From positions 1 through 17,361 of the forward strand of contig CAKSHG010000019.1 in NCBI GenBank assembly GCA_934456315.1: a DNA stretch of 17,361 nt, read 5' to 3'. The stretch comes from an uncultured Oscillospiraceae bacterium. GTDB lineage: Bacteria > Bacillota > Clostridia > Oscillospirales > Ruminococcaceae. The position numbers were made by a program, and so were the translations under genes. This document shows, piece after piece, positions 5,914-14,985 of the stretch. Each line of letters begins with the position of its first letter. The stretch's first letter is position 1. Below the pieces are notes generated by a model that was not told the origin of the DNA, searched no databases, and saw only the letters and a program-made list of their open reading frames with translations.

Positions 5914-7527
5914 ATGACCCTTTACGCCACCGACCTTGACGGAACGCTTCTCCGTCCCGACATGACCATTTCAGATGAAACCGCCGGGATCATCAACGAG
6001 ATGGTTTCCCGGGGAGTGCTTTTCACATACGCCACCGCGCGCTCCTACTCCAGCGCATCGCCGCTGCTGACGAAGCTCCATCTCAACTGCCCCGCTGTAA
6101 CGTTCAACGGGGTTTTCGTCATTGACCCGAAGGACGGGCGGCACATCGTGGAAAATGTATTTTCCCCGGCGGCGGTGGAAATCGCGGTCAGCTATTTCAA
6201 CAGAATGGACCTTGCTCCGCTGGTCTACTCATATATCGACGGCAGGGAGCGCGTCAGCTACCTCGAAAGCCGCCTCGACGACGTTTACGGCTATGTCAGC
6301 ACCCGCAGCACCGACAAGCGGCTGCGCCCTGTAAAGTCCCGCGAGGAGCTTTTCCAGGGGCGCATATTCTATTTCACGCTGCTCGACCCGGTGGTCGACA
6401 GAACGGAGCTTGACAGCGTTTTCAGCCGCGAGAACGGATTCGCGGTCAACATGATGCCGGACACCTACAACAAGAACGAGATCTGGTACGAGATATTCAA
6501 CAAGAACGCCAGCAAGGCGAGCGCAATTTTACAGGTCATGGAGCTGACCCATGCAGACCGCCTGGTCTGCTTCGGCGACAACAACAACGACCTCTCCATG
6601 ATCCGCGCCGCCGACCTCGGAGTCGCGGTTTCCAACGCCTGCGATGAACTGAAGCGCAGCGCGGACAGGGTCATCGGCAGCTGCTCGGACGGCGCTGTTG
6701 CCAAGTTCATCGCGGAGGAAAACGGGTTTTCAGCGCCGTCGGCTGCCACCCCTCCCGCAGTAACCGACCGGGACAGGTTTTCCATGGCGCTGAACGCTGC
6801 AATGTCCCGCGACCGCGGGCTTCACGGCTCCGTCGGCACGCAGAATGAGCAGCTTATCCACGCCGTGCTTAAAAACTACTACGTCCCCGACCAGGAATCC
6901 CAGGAGATACGCATCGGGAAGTACTTCGCGGACGCGGTTTCCGACCAGGGAATATTCGAGATACAGACCCGGAAGCTGTACGCTCTCCGGGAGAAGCTGA
7001 CCGACTTCACGAATGCCGCGCACGTCAACGTCGTCCACCCGGTGGAGGTGTCCACCAGGACGGTGTACATAAACGGCGACACCGGAGAGGTGATGGAAGA
7101 ATCCCGGTTCCGGGCGGTCAACCAGCGGCTTAGGCTTTACGAGGAACTGTATTCGATGAGGGACCACCTCGCCAACGACCGCGTGACGGTCATCATCGCC
7201 AGGCTCAAAACCGAGAAGCGGATAATCTGCCCCGGCGGAAAAAAGCCGGATATCCGCAACCGGCGCTCCCGGAAGAAATGCACGGTCGTGAAAGTTCCGC
7301 TGGAACTGAAAGAGGAGATCAGGATACCCCTCCCGGAAGGTCTGAAAGCCTGGATCCCGGACGGACTTCCGGAGCGATTCACGAAAAAGGATTTCTGCGC
7401 GGCGGCAGACGAACCCTACTCGTCACTTAGACTGGAGGTCATAAGGGCTGCCGGGCTCATCGAAAAGGTCGGCACGCAGGGACGGTACTATGTATATTCC
7501 CTTAGCGGGGGAAAGGACGCGAAATGA
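5914..7527 (+). CDS. Cof-type HAD phosphatase fused to a PD-(D/E)XK-like nuclease domain
   Basis: Residues 1-270 are a Cof-type (HAD-IIB) phosphatase: Asp7 and Asp9 in YATDLDGTLL, Thr41, Lys201 and GDNNND (221-226), with the cap domain between. Such enzymes dephosphorylate small sugar phosphates or cofactors. After a linker rich in Ala and Pro (272-284), residues 290-430 form a second domain: Glu312, then EIRIGKYFADAV with Asp340, then GIFEIQTR with Glu349 and Gln351, then a VVHPVEV strand. This fits a PD-(D/E)XK core with an ExQ variant and resembles uncharacterised stand-alone proteins sharing the LIEIQTG-like motif. Residues 485-530 (LPERFTKKDF onward) look like a winged helix. At 537 residues it is double the usual Cof length. 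AGGAG lies 6 bases before the ATG; the stop overlaps addB as ATGA. Nuclease activity is inferred, not shown. Confidence 0.85.
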   Translation: MTLYATDLDGTLLRPDMTISDETAGIINEMVSRGVLFTYATARSYSSASPLLTKLHLNCPAVTFNGVFVIDPKDGRHIVENVFSPAAVEIAVSYFNRMDLAPLVYSYIDGRERVSYLESRLDDVYGYVSTRSTDKRLRPVKSREELFQGRIFYFTLLDPVVDRTELDSVFSRENGFAVNMMPDTYNKNEIWYEIFNKNASKASAILQVMELTHADRLVCFGDNNNDLSMIRAADLGVAVSNACDELKRSADRVIGSCSDGAVAKFIAEENGFSAPSAATPPAVTDRDRFSMALNAAMSRDRGLHGSVGTQNEQLIHAVLKNYYVPDQESQEIRIGKYFADAVSDQGIFEIQTRKLYALREKLTDFTNAAHVNVVHPVEVSTRTVYINGDTGEVMEESRFRAVNQRLRLYEELYSMRDHLANDRVTVIIARLKTEKRIICPGGKKPDIRNRRSRKKCTVVKVPLELKEEIRIPLPEGLKAWIPDGLPERFTKKDFCAAADEPYSSLRLEVIRAAGLIEKVGTQGRYYVYSLSGGKDAK

Positions 7528-10500
7528 CAGAAATGCTCACCGGAACAGCTTGCTCGGACATCACCGGAAAGCTGTACGACAAGATATACGACGCTGTTTC
7601 AGCCGGCAAAAACGCCGCTATCGTAGTTCCGGACCAGTTCGTGTTTGAAACCGAAAAGGCACTGTTCCGCAGGTGCTCTGAACGCGGCAGGACTGAACTG
7701 TTTCAGAATATCAGCGTGCTCACCATAGCGAAGCTGTCCGACGACATCGTCACGAAATACGCGTCGGAAAAGCCGCCTGCGGACGACATCACAAAGGCGG
7801 TCATAATGTACAACGCGGTCCGCAACCGCGGCGTTGAGCTGAAAGCGCTCGGGAGGATAGCCCGCAAGCCGGGATTTGCCTCCAGAATGGTCAAGACCGT
7901 TTCGCTGTTCAAGACCGCCGGAATAGACTGCGCAAAGCTCGGCGACTCGCTGGACGGGGAGGAATTCACGATTTCAAGCCCTGCCCTGCTCGACAAGGTA
8001 CGGGATATCCATGCACTCTACCAGGAATACGACCAGATGCTTTCGCAGAACTACACTGACAAGCTCGACGTCACGATGAGGGCAGCTGTTCTCGCCGCGC
8101 AGCACCCCTATTTTGAGGGCATGAACATCTTCGTCGACGGATTCAATACGTTCTCCGGGAGTCAGCGCATGCTGCTAAAAGCCGCCGCTGACCGTGCAGA
8201 TAGCTGCTGTTTCGCTTTCGTGTGCGACAAGGACGACAAGCGCGACCTGTTCCGCACCGTACTCGCGGATATCGACGCGCTCAATAACTGCGAGGGCATT
8301 CCCGACCCAGACCGGGAAAATTCCCGCAGAATGGCTGCGGGAATAAAGCGCGCGTCCGAGCTTATCTACGGCAGCTCCCCCGACCCGGATGCGGATATGG
8401 GCAGCGTGCGTATCGTCCGCGCAGACGACATCTACTGCGAAATGGACTTTATTGCCGCGGAAATAAAGCGCCTCACCACCGAGGAAAAGCTCCGCTACAA
8501 CGAGATAGCCGTACTGTGCTCCGACCCGTCGGAATACCGCTCACCGGCAGAAAGCGCGTTTTCGCGGTACGATATCCCGATGTTCTGCGATATTCCGGAG
8601 GTCATTCTCAACGCGCCGCTCACGAATCTTGTGCTTTCCCTGCTCCGGGCGCTGGACGAGCCGTCCGCCGAAAACCTGCTTAGCTACGTACGCAGCAGTT
8701 TTCTCCGCGTAAAGGACGGCGACGGCTTCCGGGCGCTCTCCTTTGCGGATATCGACTGCTTTGACGGCTACATCTTCAAGTGGCAGCTCCGCGGGAGCCA
8801 GCTGGAACACCAATTCGTCACCAACAAGATGAACCAGACGGATTCCGAACAGGCGCTCCAGGCGGAGCGCGTCCGCAATAGCTCCGTTGTCCCCCTGCTG
8901 GAGCTTCGGAAATCCGTTATGGAAAAGAAAAAGCAGCACGAATGCACCGGAGCATGGCTGACCGAAACCATCTGCTCCTATCTCTTCGCGGAAGCAGGGA
9001 TAGAAAACGCAGTGCTTTCCGGTGGCGACAGCTGCCGCACGCTCTGGGATATCCTGGTCGGTATCTTCGAAGCGATGCACTCCGCGCTCGGCGAAGTTGA
9101 GGTTTCCCCGGCGGAGTACTACGCGCTGTTCCGGGATATCTGCGCCGAAACTACCCTGGCTCTGCCTCCGCAGCTTGCGGACAGCGTTATCCTTGGCGAC
9201 ACCGGACGTACCCGCGCCGATGGTATCCGGGCGGTTTTCATTGCCGGTGCGAATTACGGGAGGTTCCCGGACGACAGCTCCAGCTACGGGCTTTTCTCCG
9301 ACTACGAAGCGGAACTGCTCGGCGACAGCGGGCTTAAAATCGCGCTCAAGCAGGAGGAGCTCTACCACAGCAGCCGCTACCAGGCTTACCGCGCGCTGAC
9401 CCTTGCGACCGAGCGGCTCTACGTCACCTATCCGGTGCTGAATACCGCGTGCTCCGCGCTCGCGCCGTCCGAGGTCGTCAGCGAGCTGCTGGGGCTGTTC
9501 CCGCAGCTGACGGAGGAATACGCCGGCGACGAGGAGCGCTTCGGGGACAGCTTCTACTGCCGCTCCAGGAACGCTCTGCGCGGACGTTACGCCGCGCTGT
9601 TCGGCACTCCCGGAAACGACCGCAGAAGTACGCTGAAAAAGGCGCTGGAGCTTTCCGGCGACGGCGATTACGCCGACAGGCTCGACCGTCTTGTTACAGA
9701 ACGCCCGAATATCTACCGGCACAGGCTCTCCCCGGACACATCGGAAAAGCTGTTCCGCGCGGCTAGAGTTTCCGCGACCAAGCTCGAAAAGCTCAACAAA
9801 TGCAAGTTTGAATACTTCTGCCAATACGGACTGAAAATAAAAGAGCGCCGCACTCTCAACACCGGAAACTCCGACGTCGGGAGCGCCGTTCACTATGTCC
9901 TCGAGAAAACCCTCTCGGAATACTGCACCAAAATGGAGGATTATTTCAGACTATCCCGCGAACAGCTGACTGAAATCGCGGGGAGATACCTCCAGGAATA
10001 CGCCGACGAGAACCTCGGCGGCAGCGACTACCGCACCAACGCGTTCAAGTACATGTACGGCGAGCTGTCTAACAGCTGCGCGGATATGCTGGTGCTGCTG
10101 CAGAACGAATTCAAAAGCCGCCGCTACCGCCCGGTGCTGTTCGAGCTGGAATTCCGCGACGGAAACCGTGCGAAGCTCCCCGAAGTGGCAGACAGCGAAA
10201 GCGCGCAGCAGCTGACGCTTGACGATATCCAGCCCTCCGGCGAAGGCTCCGACCCGGAGCCGGAAAAGCTGAACGTCCTCCCGCTGCAAACGGAGGAGCT
10301 GTCGATACCGCCGCTGAAAATCAGACTTAACGACCGCCTGACCGTTGCGATAACCGGTATCGTCGACCGCGCGGATATGTTCCGCAGCGAGGGCGGAAAC
10401 GAATATATCCGTATCGTGGACTACAAGACCGGGGGACATTCGTTCAAGCTCTCCAACGCTCTCTACGGAGTGAACACGCAGATGCTGGTGTACCTGATAG

Positions 10501-11105
10501 CGCTCTGCGACGCAAATCCGAACGTCTACCCAGGCGGCGTAAGCTACCTGACTGCGAAAACAACCGAGGCGGTTTCAAAGGAATCCGGACTGCTGACCCT
10601 TCTCGCAAACGGGCACCTCCCAAGCGACATGTGCGTGATCGATGACGACACCCGCAGCGAAATGGAACAGTTCGCGGAAAGGTACGCCCGCGCCGTGACC
10701 ACCTATGCGGGCACGGTCAGCGAGAAGAAGCTGCTTCCCAAGGACGACGCCATGCCGAATCCGGCGCAGTTCGAAAAGCTCCGCAGAGAGATACTGTCCC
10801 AGACCGAAAAGGTGCTGAAAAGCCTTTACGGCGGCAATATCCAGGCAGTCCCCACCATCTACACCGAGGACGGCAAAACTGGTCAGCAGAAATCCTGCAT
10901 GTACTGCCGTTACAAGGCGGTCTGCGGAAATCAGGACCTCCACGGCGTTATTGTAGACGATGAAGTGACCGAGAAGAAGCTCGGTATATCAAAGAAGAGA
11001 TCCGCCGAATCCACGTCGGAAAAGCCCGTACCTGCAAGAAAAAGCAAATCGAAGAAAACAGCGGACGAACCCGAGGACAACGGATTCATCGGCGAATTAA
11101 AGTGA
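7524..11105 (+). CDS. addB: AddB, helicase-nuclease subunit B (RexB-like)
   Basis: AddB pairs with AddA to unwind and resect double-strand breaks up to Chi for RecA loading. The 1193-residue protein is of normal length. Its C-terminal RecB-type nuclease has Asp948 (GIVDRAD) and Asp966-Tyr967-Lys968 (IVDYKTGG). The iron-sulfur staple that pins this domain has Cys760 (KCKFEYF), Cys1125, Cys1128 and Cys1134 (CMYCRYKAVC), all four ligands kept with the expected spacing. The N-terminal UvrD-like fold is present (VVPDQFVFETE, about 34-44), but the usual GRxGSGKT loop reads GTACSDIT (7-14), so ATP binding by AddB is probably lost. The last 45 residues are a Lys/Ser/Glu-rich tail. AGGA sits 6 bases before the ATG, which overlaps the stop of the HAD fusion gene. 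addA follows after 13 bases. Confidence 0.95.
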   Translation: MTEMLTGTACSDITGKLYDKIYDAVSAGKNAAIVVPDQFVFETEKALFRRCSERGRTELFQNISVLTIAKLSDDIVTKYASEKPPADDITKAVIMYNAVRNRGVELKALGRIARKPGFASRMVKTVSLFKTAGIDCAKLGDSLDGEEFTISSPALLDKVRDIHALYQEYDQMLSQNYTDKLDVTMRAAVLAAQHPYFEGMNIFVDGFNTFSGSQRMLLKAAADRADSCCFAFVCDKDDKRDLFRTVLADIDALNNCEGIPDPDRENSRRMAAGIKRASELIYGSSPDPDADMGSVRIVRADDIYCEMDFIAAEIKRLTTEEKLRYNEIAVLCSDPSEYRSPAESAFSRYDIPMFCDIPEVILNAPLTNLVLSLLRALDEPSAENLLSYVRSSFLRVKDGDGFRALSFADIDCFDGYIFKWQLRGSQLEHQFVTNKMNQTDSEQALQAERVRNSSVVPLLELRKSVMEKKKQHECTGAWLTETICSYLFAEAGIENAVLSGGDSCRTLWDILVGIFEAMHSALGEVEVSPAEYYALFRDICAETTLALPPQLADSVILGDTGRTRADGIRAVFIAGANYGRFPDDSSSYGLFSDYEAELLGDSGLKIALKQEELYHSSRYQAYRALTLATERLYVTYPVLNTACSALAPSEVVSELLGLFPQLTEEYAGDEERFGDSFYCRSRNALRGRYAALFGTPGNDRRSTLKKALELSGDGDYADRLDRLVTERPNIYRHRLSPDTSEKLFRAARVSATKLEKLNKCKFEYFCQYGLKIKERRTLNTGNSDVGSAVHYVLEKTLSEYCTKMEDYFRLSREQLTEIAGRYLQEYADENLGGSDYRTNAFKYMYGELSNSCADMLVLLQNEFKSRRYRPVLFELEFRDGNRAKLPEVADSESAQQLTLDDIQPSGEGSDPEPEKLNVLPLQTEELSIPPLKIRLNDRLTVAITGIVDRADMFRSEGGNEYIRIVDYKTGGHSFKLSNALYGVNTQMLVYLIALCDANPNVYPGGVSYLTAKTTEAVSKESGLLTLLANGHLPSDMCVIDDDTRSEMEQFAERYARAVTTYAGTVSEKKLLPKDDAMPNPAQFEKLRREILSQTEKVLKSLYGGNIQAVPTIYTEDGKTGQQKSCMYCRYKAVCGNQDLHGVIVDDEVTEKKLGISKKRSAESTSEKPVPARKSKSKKTADEPEDNGFIGELK

Positions 11106-11118
11106 GGTGAAGTCATTT

Positions 11119-14100
11119 ATGCCTAATTCAGTCAAGTGGACCGACGAGCAGGAAAACGCTATAAACTTCCCCGCCGACAGCTCCGCGTGTGTTTCTGCGG
11201 CTGCGGGAAGCGGCAAGACCGCTCTGCTGGTAGAGCGCGTCGTAAGGCTTATCCGGGGCGACGCTGAAAACGATATTTCTCCCGTCAGCGCCGACAAATT
11301 CGCTATAATGACGTTCACCCGGAACGCCGCCGACGAATTCCGCACGAGAATGACCCGCGCGATCGACGAGGCTTCCCGCAGCACAGGCGAAAACGCCATT
11401 CCAAGGGAGCAGCTGATCAAATTCCGCAGTTCCTCCGTCAACACGATAAATTCGTTCTGCCTGTCCGTTTTGAGGGACAACGCGGAGCTTTTCGGGCTTC
11501 CGGTAAACTTCTCCATCGTCGAGGAAAGCAAGGGCAGGATAATGCAGCAATCCGCGCTGGACAGCGCGATGGAATTCCTCTATTCAGCTGAATTTGAGGA
11601 ACAGTTCCCGAAATATTTCAAAGCTCACGGCGGCTGCGCCGACGATGAAGCGCTCCCGACCCTCGGGAAAATGGCGCGGGAACAGCTTCTGAAATCGTTC
11701 TCCTACAGCCGCGACGACGCCCTGCGGAAGGCAGTCGGCGACGTTTACATGAAAACCACGTCGCTCGCGGACTGCTCCGGCTGGCTCGATGGCTGCGTGA
11801 GGGCTTTCGGCAGCGTCCAGGCGCTCGAGGAAAGGTTCCTGCCGGATATCGTCGGAGTTCTGCGCAGAAAATGCATCGTTTTCCGGGCGATGATGTCGCG
11901 TTACTCCATTATTATCGCGGACGCCCCCGAGGAATACGCCTGGAAGTTTGACGAGGTATTCGAAAAGGACAACGAGCTGGTCAACGCAGTCGTAGACGCG
12001 TTCGACGGCGCTTTCCCGCAGGACGCGCAGCCGCGCGTGGCAGATTTCGGCAGGTTCCGGGAATCCGTTCCGGAATTCTCGTTCGCGGCGTTCAGCAGAA
12101 AGTGCACTCCGAAAAACGACCCGTTCTACGCTGAACTGAAAGCGGCGGTAGATGTCGTCCGCAAAAAGCTCAAGTCCGACCTGCCGGGTTTCATGGACAG
12201 CTGCGACTACAGCGAGGACAGCATCAGCGCGATACTCCTCGAGCAGCAGGCGGCGGTCTGCGCGCTTGTCATGACCGTTGAGCGCATGACGGCGGAATAC
12301 TCTGAATCAAAGCGCAAGGCTGGCGTTGTGGACTTCTCGGACTGCGAGCGGTTCCTTTACGACAAGCTACGGGACGAAAGCTGCCCGCTGCGGCAGACGC
12401 TTTCCGAACGCTGGCAGTGCATAATCATCGACGAATTCCAGGACACCAACGACCTGCAGTTCGAGATCTTCCGGCTAATTTCCCGCGACGAAAAGAACCT
12501 GTTCTTTGTCGGCGATGTCAAGCAGGCTATCTACGCCTTCCGCGGCGGCAACCCGGAAATAATGGCCGACTGCTGCGCAGACGGAAGCGGATTCGAAACG
12601 CTGCCGCTCAACCGCAACTTCCGCAGCCGCAGGAGCGTTATCACTGCGGTCAACGCGATGTTCGACGGGCTGATGACCCGCAAGTACGGCGAGGTGGATT
12701 ACTCCGACGGCAATCAGCTAGCCGCCGGGGCAAAGTACCCCGAAAACTCCGCAGGAGCCGACTACTCCGCCGAAATTTACCTGCTGGACCTGCCGGAGCG
12801 CGCAAAGCCCTCCGCAAATGACGACGGCGAGCAGTCAGACGAGATAGTCCTGGAGGCTACGAATCCGGTCGCGGAGGCGCGCTTCACTGCCGCGCTCATT
12901 CGGAAAATGGCTGTGGAACAGTTCCCGGTGCGCAAGGACGCGGATTCCGTCCGGCCGTGCAGTTGGGGGGATTTCGCGATACTCCTCCGGAACAAAACGC
13001 ACCTTGCAGAGTACAAATCCGAACTTGAGAAGCTGGGGATACCTGTTTCCTCCGACGGTGGGAATTACCTTTCCGCAGACGAGATAAACCTTATTCTTTG
13101 CTTTCTGAAGGTGATAGATAATCCGCAGCTTGACGAGGAGCTGCTGACCGTGCTCATGTCGCCGCTCTACGGCATGACCGCCGAGGAATTATCACTCGCG
13201 CGGCTGGGAATACTCGGGTATGATATCGGCAAGCTGGATAACTCCGGCATTCCGCTGGGAGCGCTTTACGACAGCTTTACCGGGCAGTCGCTTTTCTGCT
13301 GCACTGCCTGCGCCGGCGGGAGCGAGCTGGCACAGCCTGTTCTGTCCGTCAGGGCTGCCGCTGTGGTCGGGAAGCTCACAGAGCTTGGTATCACGCGGAC
13401 TCCCCACGAAAAATGCCGCAAATTCACTGACGACCTCGCGGATTTCCGCAGCTTTGCCGCCAACAACTCCATCGAGCGGCTGATACGAAGAATATACGAC
13501 TGCACTGACTTCTTCTCGGTCATCTCCACCTACGAGCGCGGCGACCGCAAGCTCGCAAACATCAGGCTGCTGCTGAAATACACCGCCGACTTCGAATCAG
13601 CAGGCGGCGGTACCCTCAACGACTTTCTGCGGTACACCGACGCAGTTCGGGAAAATTCCGGGAAGCTTGAGGAAGCTGTCGTTCCGCAGGAAGCCGTCGA
13701 CGCGGTGAAGATCATGACATTCCACGCGTCAAAGGGACTGGAAATGCCGATCGTTATCATGGCGGGGCTTGGCTCGTCCGTTCACGAGGAAAAGGGCTCC
13801 ATCGTCATCGACCGCAAAACCGGCATAGGACTGAAGCATACCGACATCGAAAAGCGGCTGCGTACTCCGAACATCAGCTTCAACGGAGCAAACGCTTCCC
13901 TTGGCTGCACGCAGTACGGCGAGGAGCTTCGTCTGCTGTACGTTGCAATGACCCGCGCCCGCGAGAAGCTCATCATGATAGGTCAGTGCTCCGAAAAGGA
14001 AGCAGCTGAATGCCGCACTGATACGTTCACGCCGGAATTTGCGCTTTCGCAGAAGTCCTACATCAGAATGATACTAAGCTCCATGATGAGGTACGACAGC

Positions 14101-14964
14101 GGCGACCCGACTGTTGACGACCCGGTGTACTTCAGTAACGCGGATATCCGCATTTCCGTCAGCAGCGAGCGCCTCCCAGAGCCGGAGGAGCTGGATGCGG
14201 AGCTTCCGGAGGAGGGCACCGCCGACATTGAAGCGGCTGAACAGATAAGCCGCAATATCGCGGAAAAATACCCGTACGAATATGAAACCACGCTGAACAG
14301 CAGATTCAGCATAACCGAGCTTGCCCACCTCGGCGAAACCAAGCCCGAGGACGCCGAAACGCAGCTGACAAAGCCAGTGTTCCTCACCCCGGACAAAGCC
14401 GGCGGAGTACGCATGAACGGGCTGTTGGTCGGCAACACGTTCCACCATATCATGGAGCTGTTCCCGCTGGAAACGCTGCGCCCGGACTACGCCGAGCCTG
14501 ATATGTACGCCGCCGTCGAAAATGCGATAGAACGCCTTATCGACGAGCGCAGGCTCAAGCCCGAGGAATGTTACCTGCTGGAAAGCGGAAAGCTTCCGGA
14601 TATCGCGAGAAAAATTACCGCGTTCTTCTGCGGCGGGCTGGGTCAGGACATGCTGACCGCCGACCGTGTCGAGCGCGAATACGAGCTATTCGCCGAGATA
14701 CCTGCGCGGGACGTATTCCCGGAGGCTTCCGGCAGCACGATGATACAGGGTCGTGTGGATATGCTGTTCGTCAAGGACAACAGGGTCGTCGTGGTCGACT
14801 ACAAGACCGACAGCGCCGGTAACCTTGAAAAGGAACTTCCATTCTACGAAAAGCAGCTCGTGCTTTACAAAAAAATACTGCCCATGCTGATGACGGAATG
14901 CAGAAGCGGCGAAGTCCGGCTAGCGCTCTACTCGTTCAGCAGGCAGAAAGCAATATACTTATGA
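11119..14964 (+). CDS. addA: AddA, ATP-dependent helicase-nuclease subunit A
   Basis: AddA is the motor of AddAB: a 3'-5' superfamily 1A helicase with its own nuclease. The 1281-residue protein carries the full motif set: Q-motif region (WTDEQENAI), Walker A AAGSGKT (Lys33), motif Ia (MTFTRNAADEF), Walker B IIIDEFQDTND (Asp438, Glu439), motif III (VGDVKQAIYAFRGG), motif IV (LNRNFRS), motif V (IMTFHASKGLE), motif VI (LLYVAMTRAREKL), and the C-terminal nuclease with Asp1214 (GRVDMLF) and Asp1227-Tyr1228-Lys1229 (DYKTDS). All catalytic residues look intact. ATG 11119 was chosen because AGGTGA ends 8 bases upstream; the frame opens at GTG 11107, which lies inside that ribosome site. Length agrees with the family (about 1230 in B. 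subtilis). It follows addB in the usual addB-addA order. Confidence 0.97.
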   Translation: MPNSVKWTDEQENAINFPADSSACVSAAAGSGKTALLVERVVRLIRGDAENDISPVSADKFAIMTFTRNAADEFRTRMTRAIDEASRSTGENAIPREQLIKFRSSSVNTINSFCLSVLRDNAELFGLPVNFSIVEESKGRIMQQSALDSAMEFLYSAEFEEQFPKYFKAHGGCADDEALPTLGKMAREQLLKSFSYSRDDALRKAVGDVYMKTTSLADCSGWLDGCVRAFGSVQALEERFLPDIVGVLRRKCIVFRAMMSRYSIIIADAPEEYAWKFDEVFEKDNELVNAVVDAFDGAFPQDAQPRVADFGRFRESVPEFSFAAFSRKCTPKNDPFYAELKAAVDVVRKKLKSDLPGFMDSCDYSEDSISAILLEQQAAVCALVMTVERMTAEYSESKRKAGVVDFSDCERFLYDKLRDESCPLRQTLSERWQCIIIDEFQDTNDLQFEIFRLISRDEKNLFFVGDVKQAIYAFRGGNPEIMADCCADGSGFETLPLNRNFRSRRSVITAVNAMFDGLMTRKYGEVDYSDGNQLAAGAKYPENSAGADYSAEIYLLDLPERAKPSANDDGEQSDEIVLEATNPVAEARFTAALIRKMAVEQFPVRKDADSVRPCSWGDFAILLRNKTHLAEYKSELEKLGIPVSSDGGNYLSADEINLILCFLKVIDNPQLDEELLTVLMSPLYGMTAEELSLARLGILGYDIGKLDNSGIPLGALYDSFTGQSLFCCTACAGGSELAQPVLSVRAAAVVGKLTELGITRTPHEKCRKFTDDLADFRSFAANNSIERLIRRIYDCTDFFSVISTYERGDRKLANIRLLLKYTADFESAGGGTLNDFLRYTDAVRENSGKLEEAVVPQEAVDAVKIMTFHASKGLEMPIVIMAGLGSSVHEEKGSIVIDRKTGIGLKHTDIEKRLRTPNISFNGANASLGCTQYGEELRLLYVAMTRAREKLIMIGQCSEKEAAECRTDTFTPEFALSQKSYIRMILSSMMRYDSGDPTVDDPVYFSNADIRISVSSERLPEPEELDAELPEEGTADIEAAEQISRNIAEKYPYEYETTLNSRFSITELAHLGETKPEDAETQLTKPVFLTPDKAGGVRMNGLLVGNTFHHIMELFPLETLRPDYAEPDMYAAVENAIERLIDERRLKPEECYLLESGKLPDIARKITAFFCGGLGQDMLTADRVEREYELFAEIPARDVFPEASGSTMIQGRVDMLFVKDNRVVVVDYKTDSAGNLEKELPFYEKQLVLYKKILPMLMTECRSGEVRLALYSFSRQKAIYL

Positions 14965-14976
14965 GGTGATTTTACG
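14963..14976 (+). promoter_or_regulatory. Perfect Shine-Dalgarno followed by an ACG codon
   Basis: GAGGTGAT (14963-14970) matches the 16S anti-SD over 8 bases and overlaps the addA stop. At normal spacing the next codon in the propeller-gene frame is ACG (14974-14976), not ATG. The frame then reads Lys-Lys-Gln before the first ATG at 14986, which lies 16 bases from the SD, too far. This decides, or at least questions, the start of the next gene. Confidence 0.7.
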
Positions 14977-14985
14977 AAAAAACAG

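Noticed and set aside
8541..9893. 450-codon minus-strand open frame
   Set aside because: Fully antisense to addB, whose helicase-nuclease motifs are unmistakable; no start signal and no recognisable domain.
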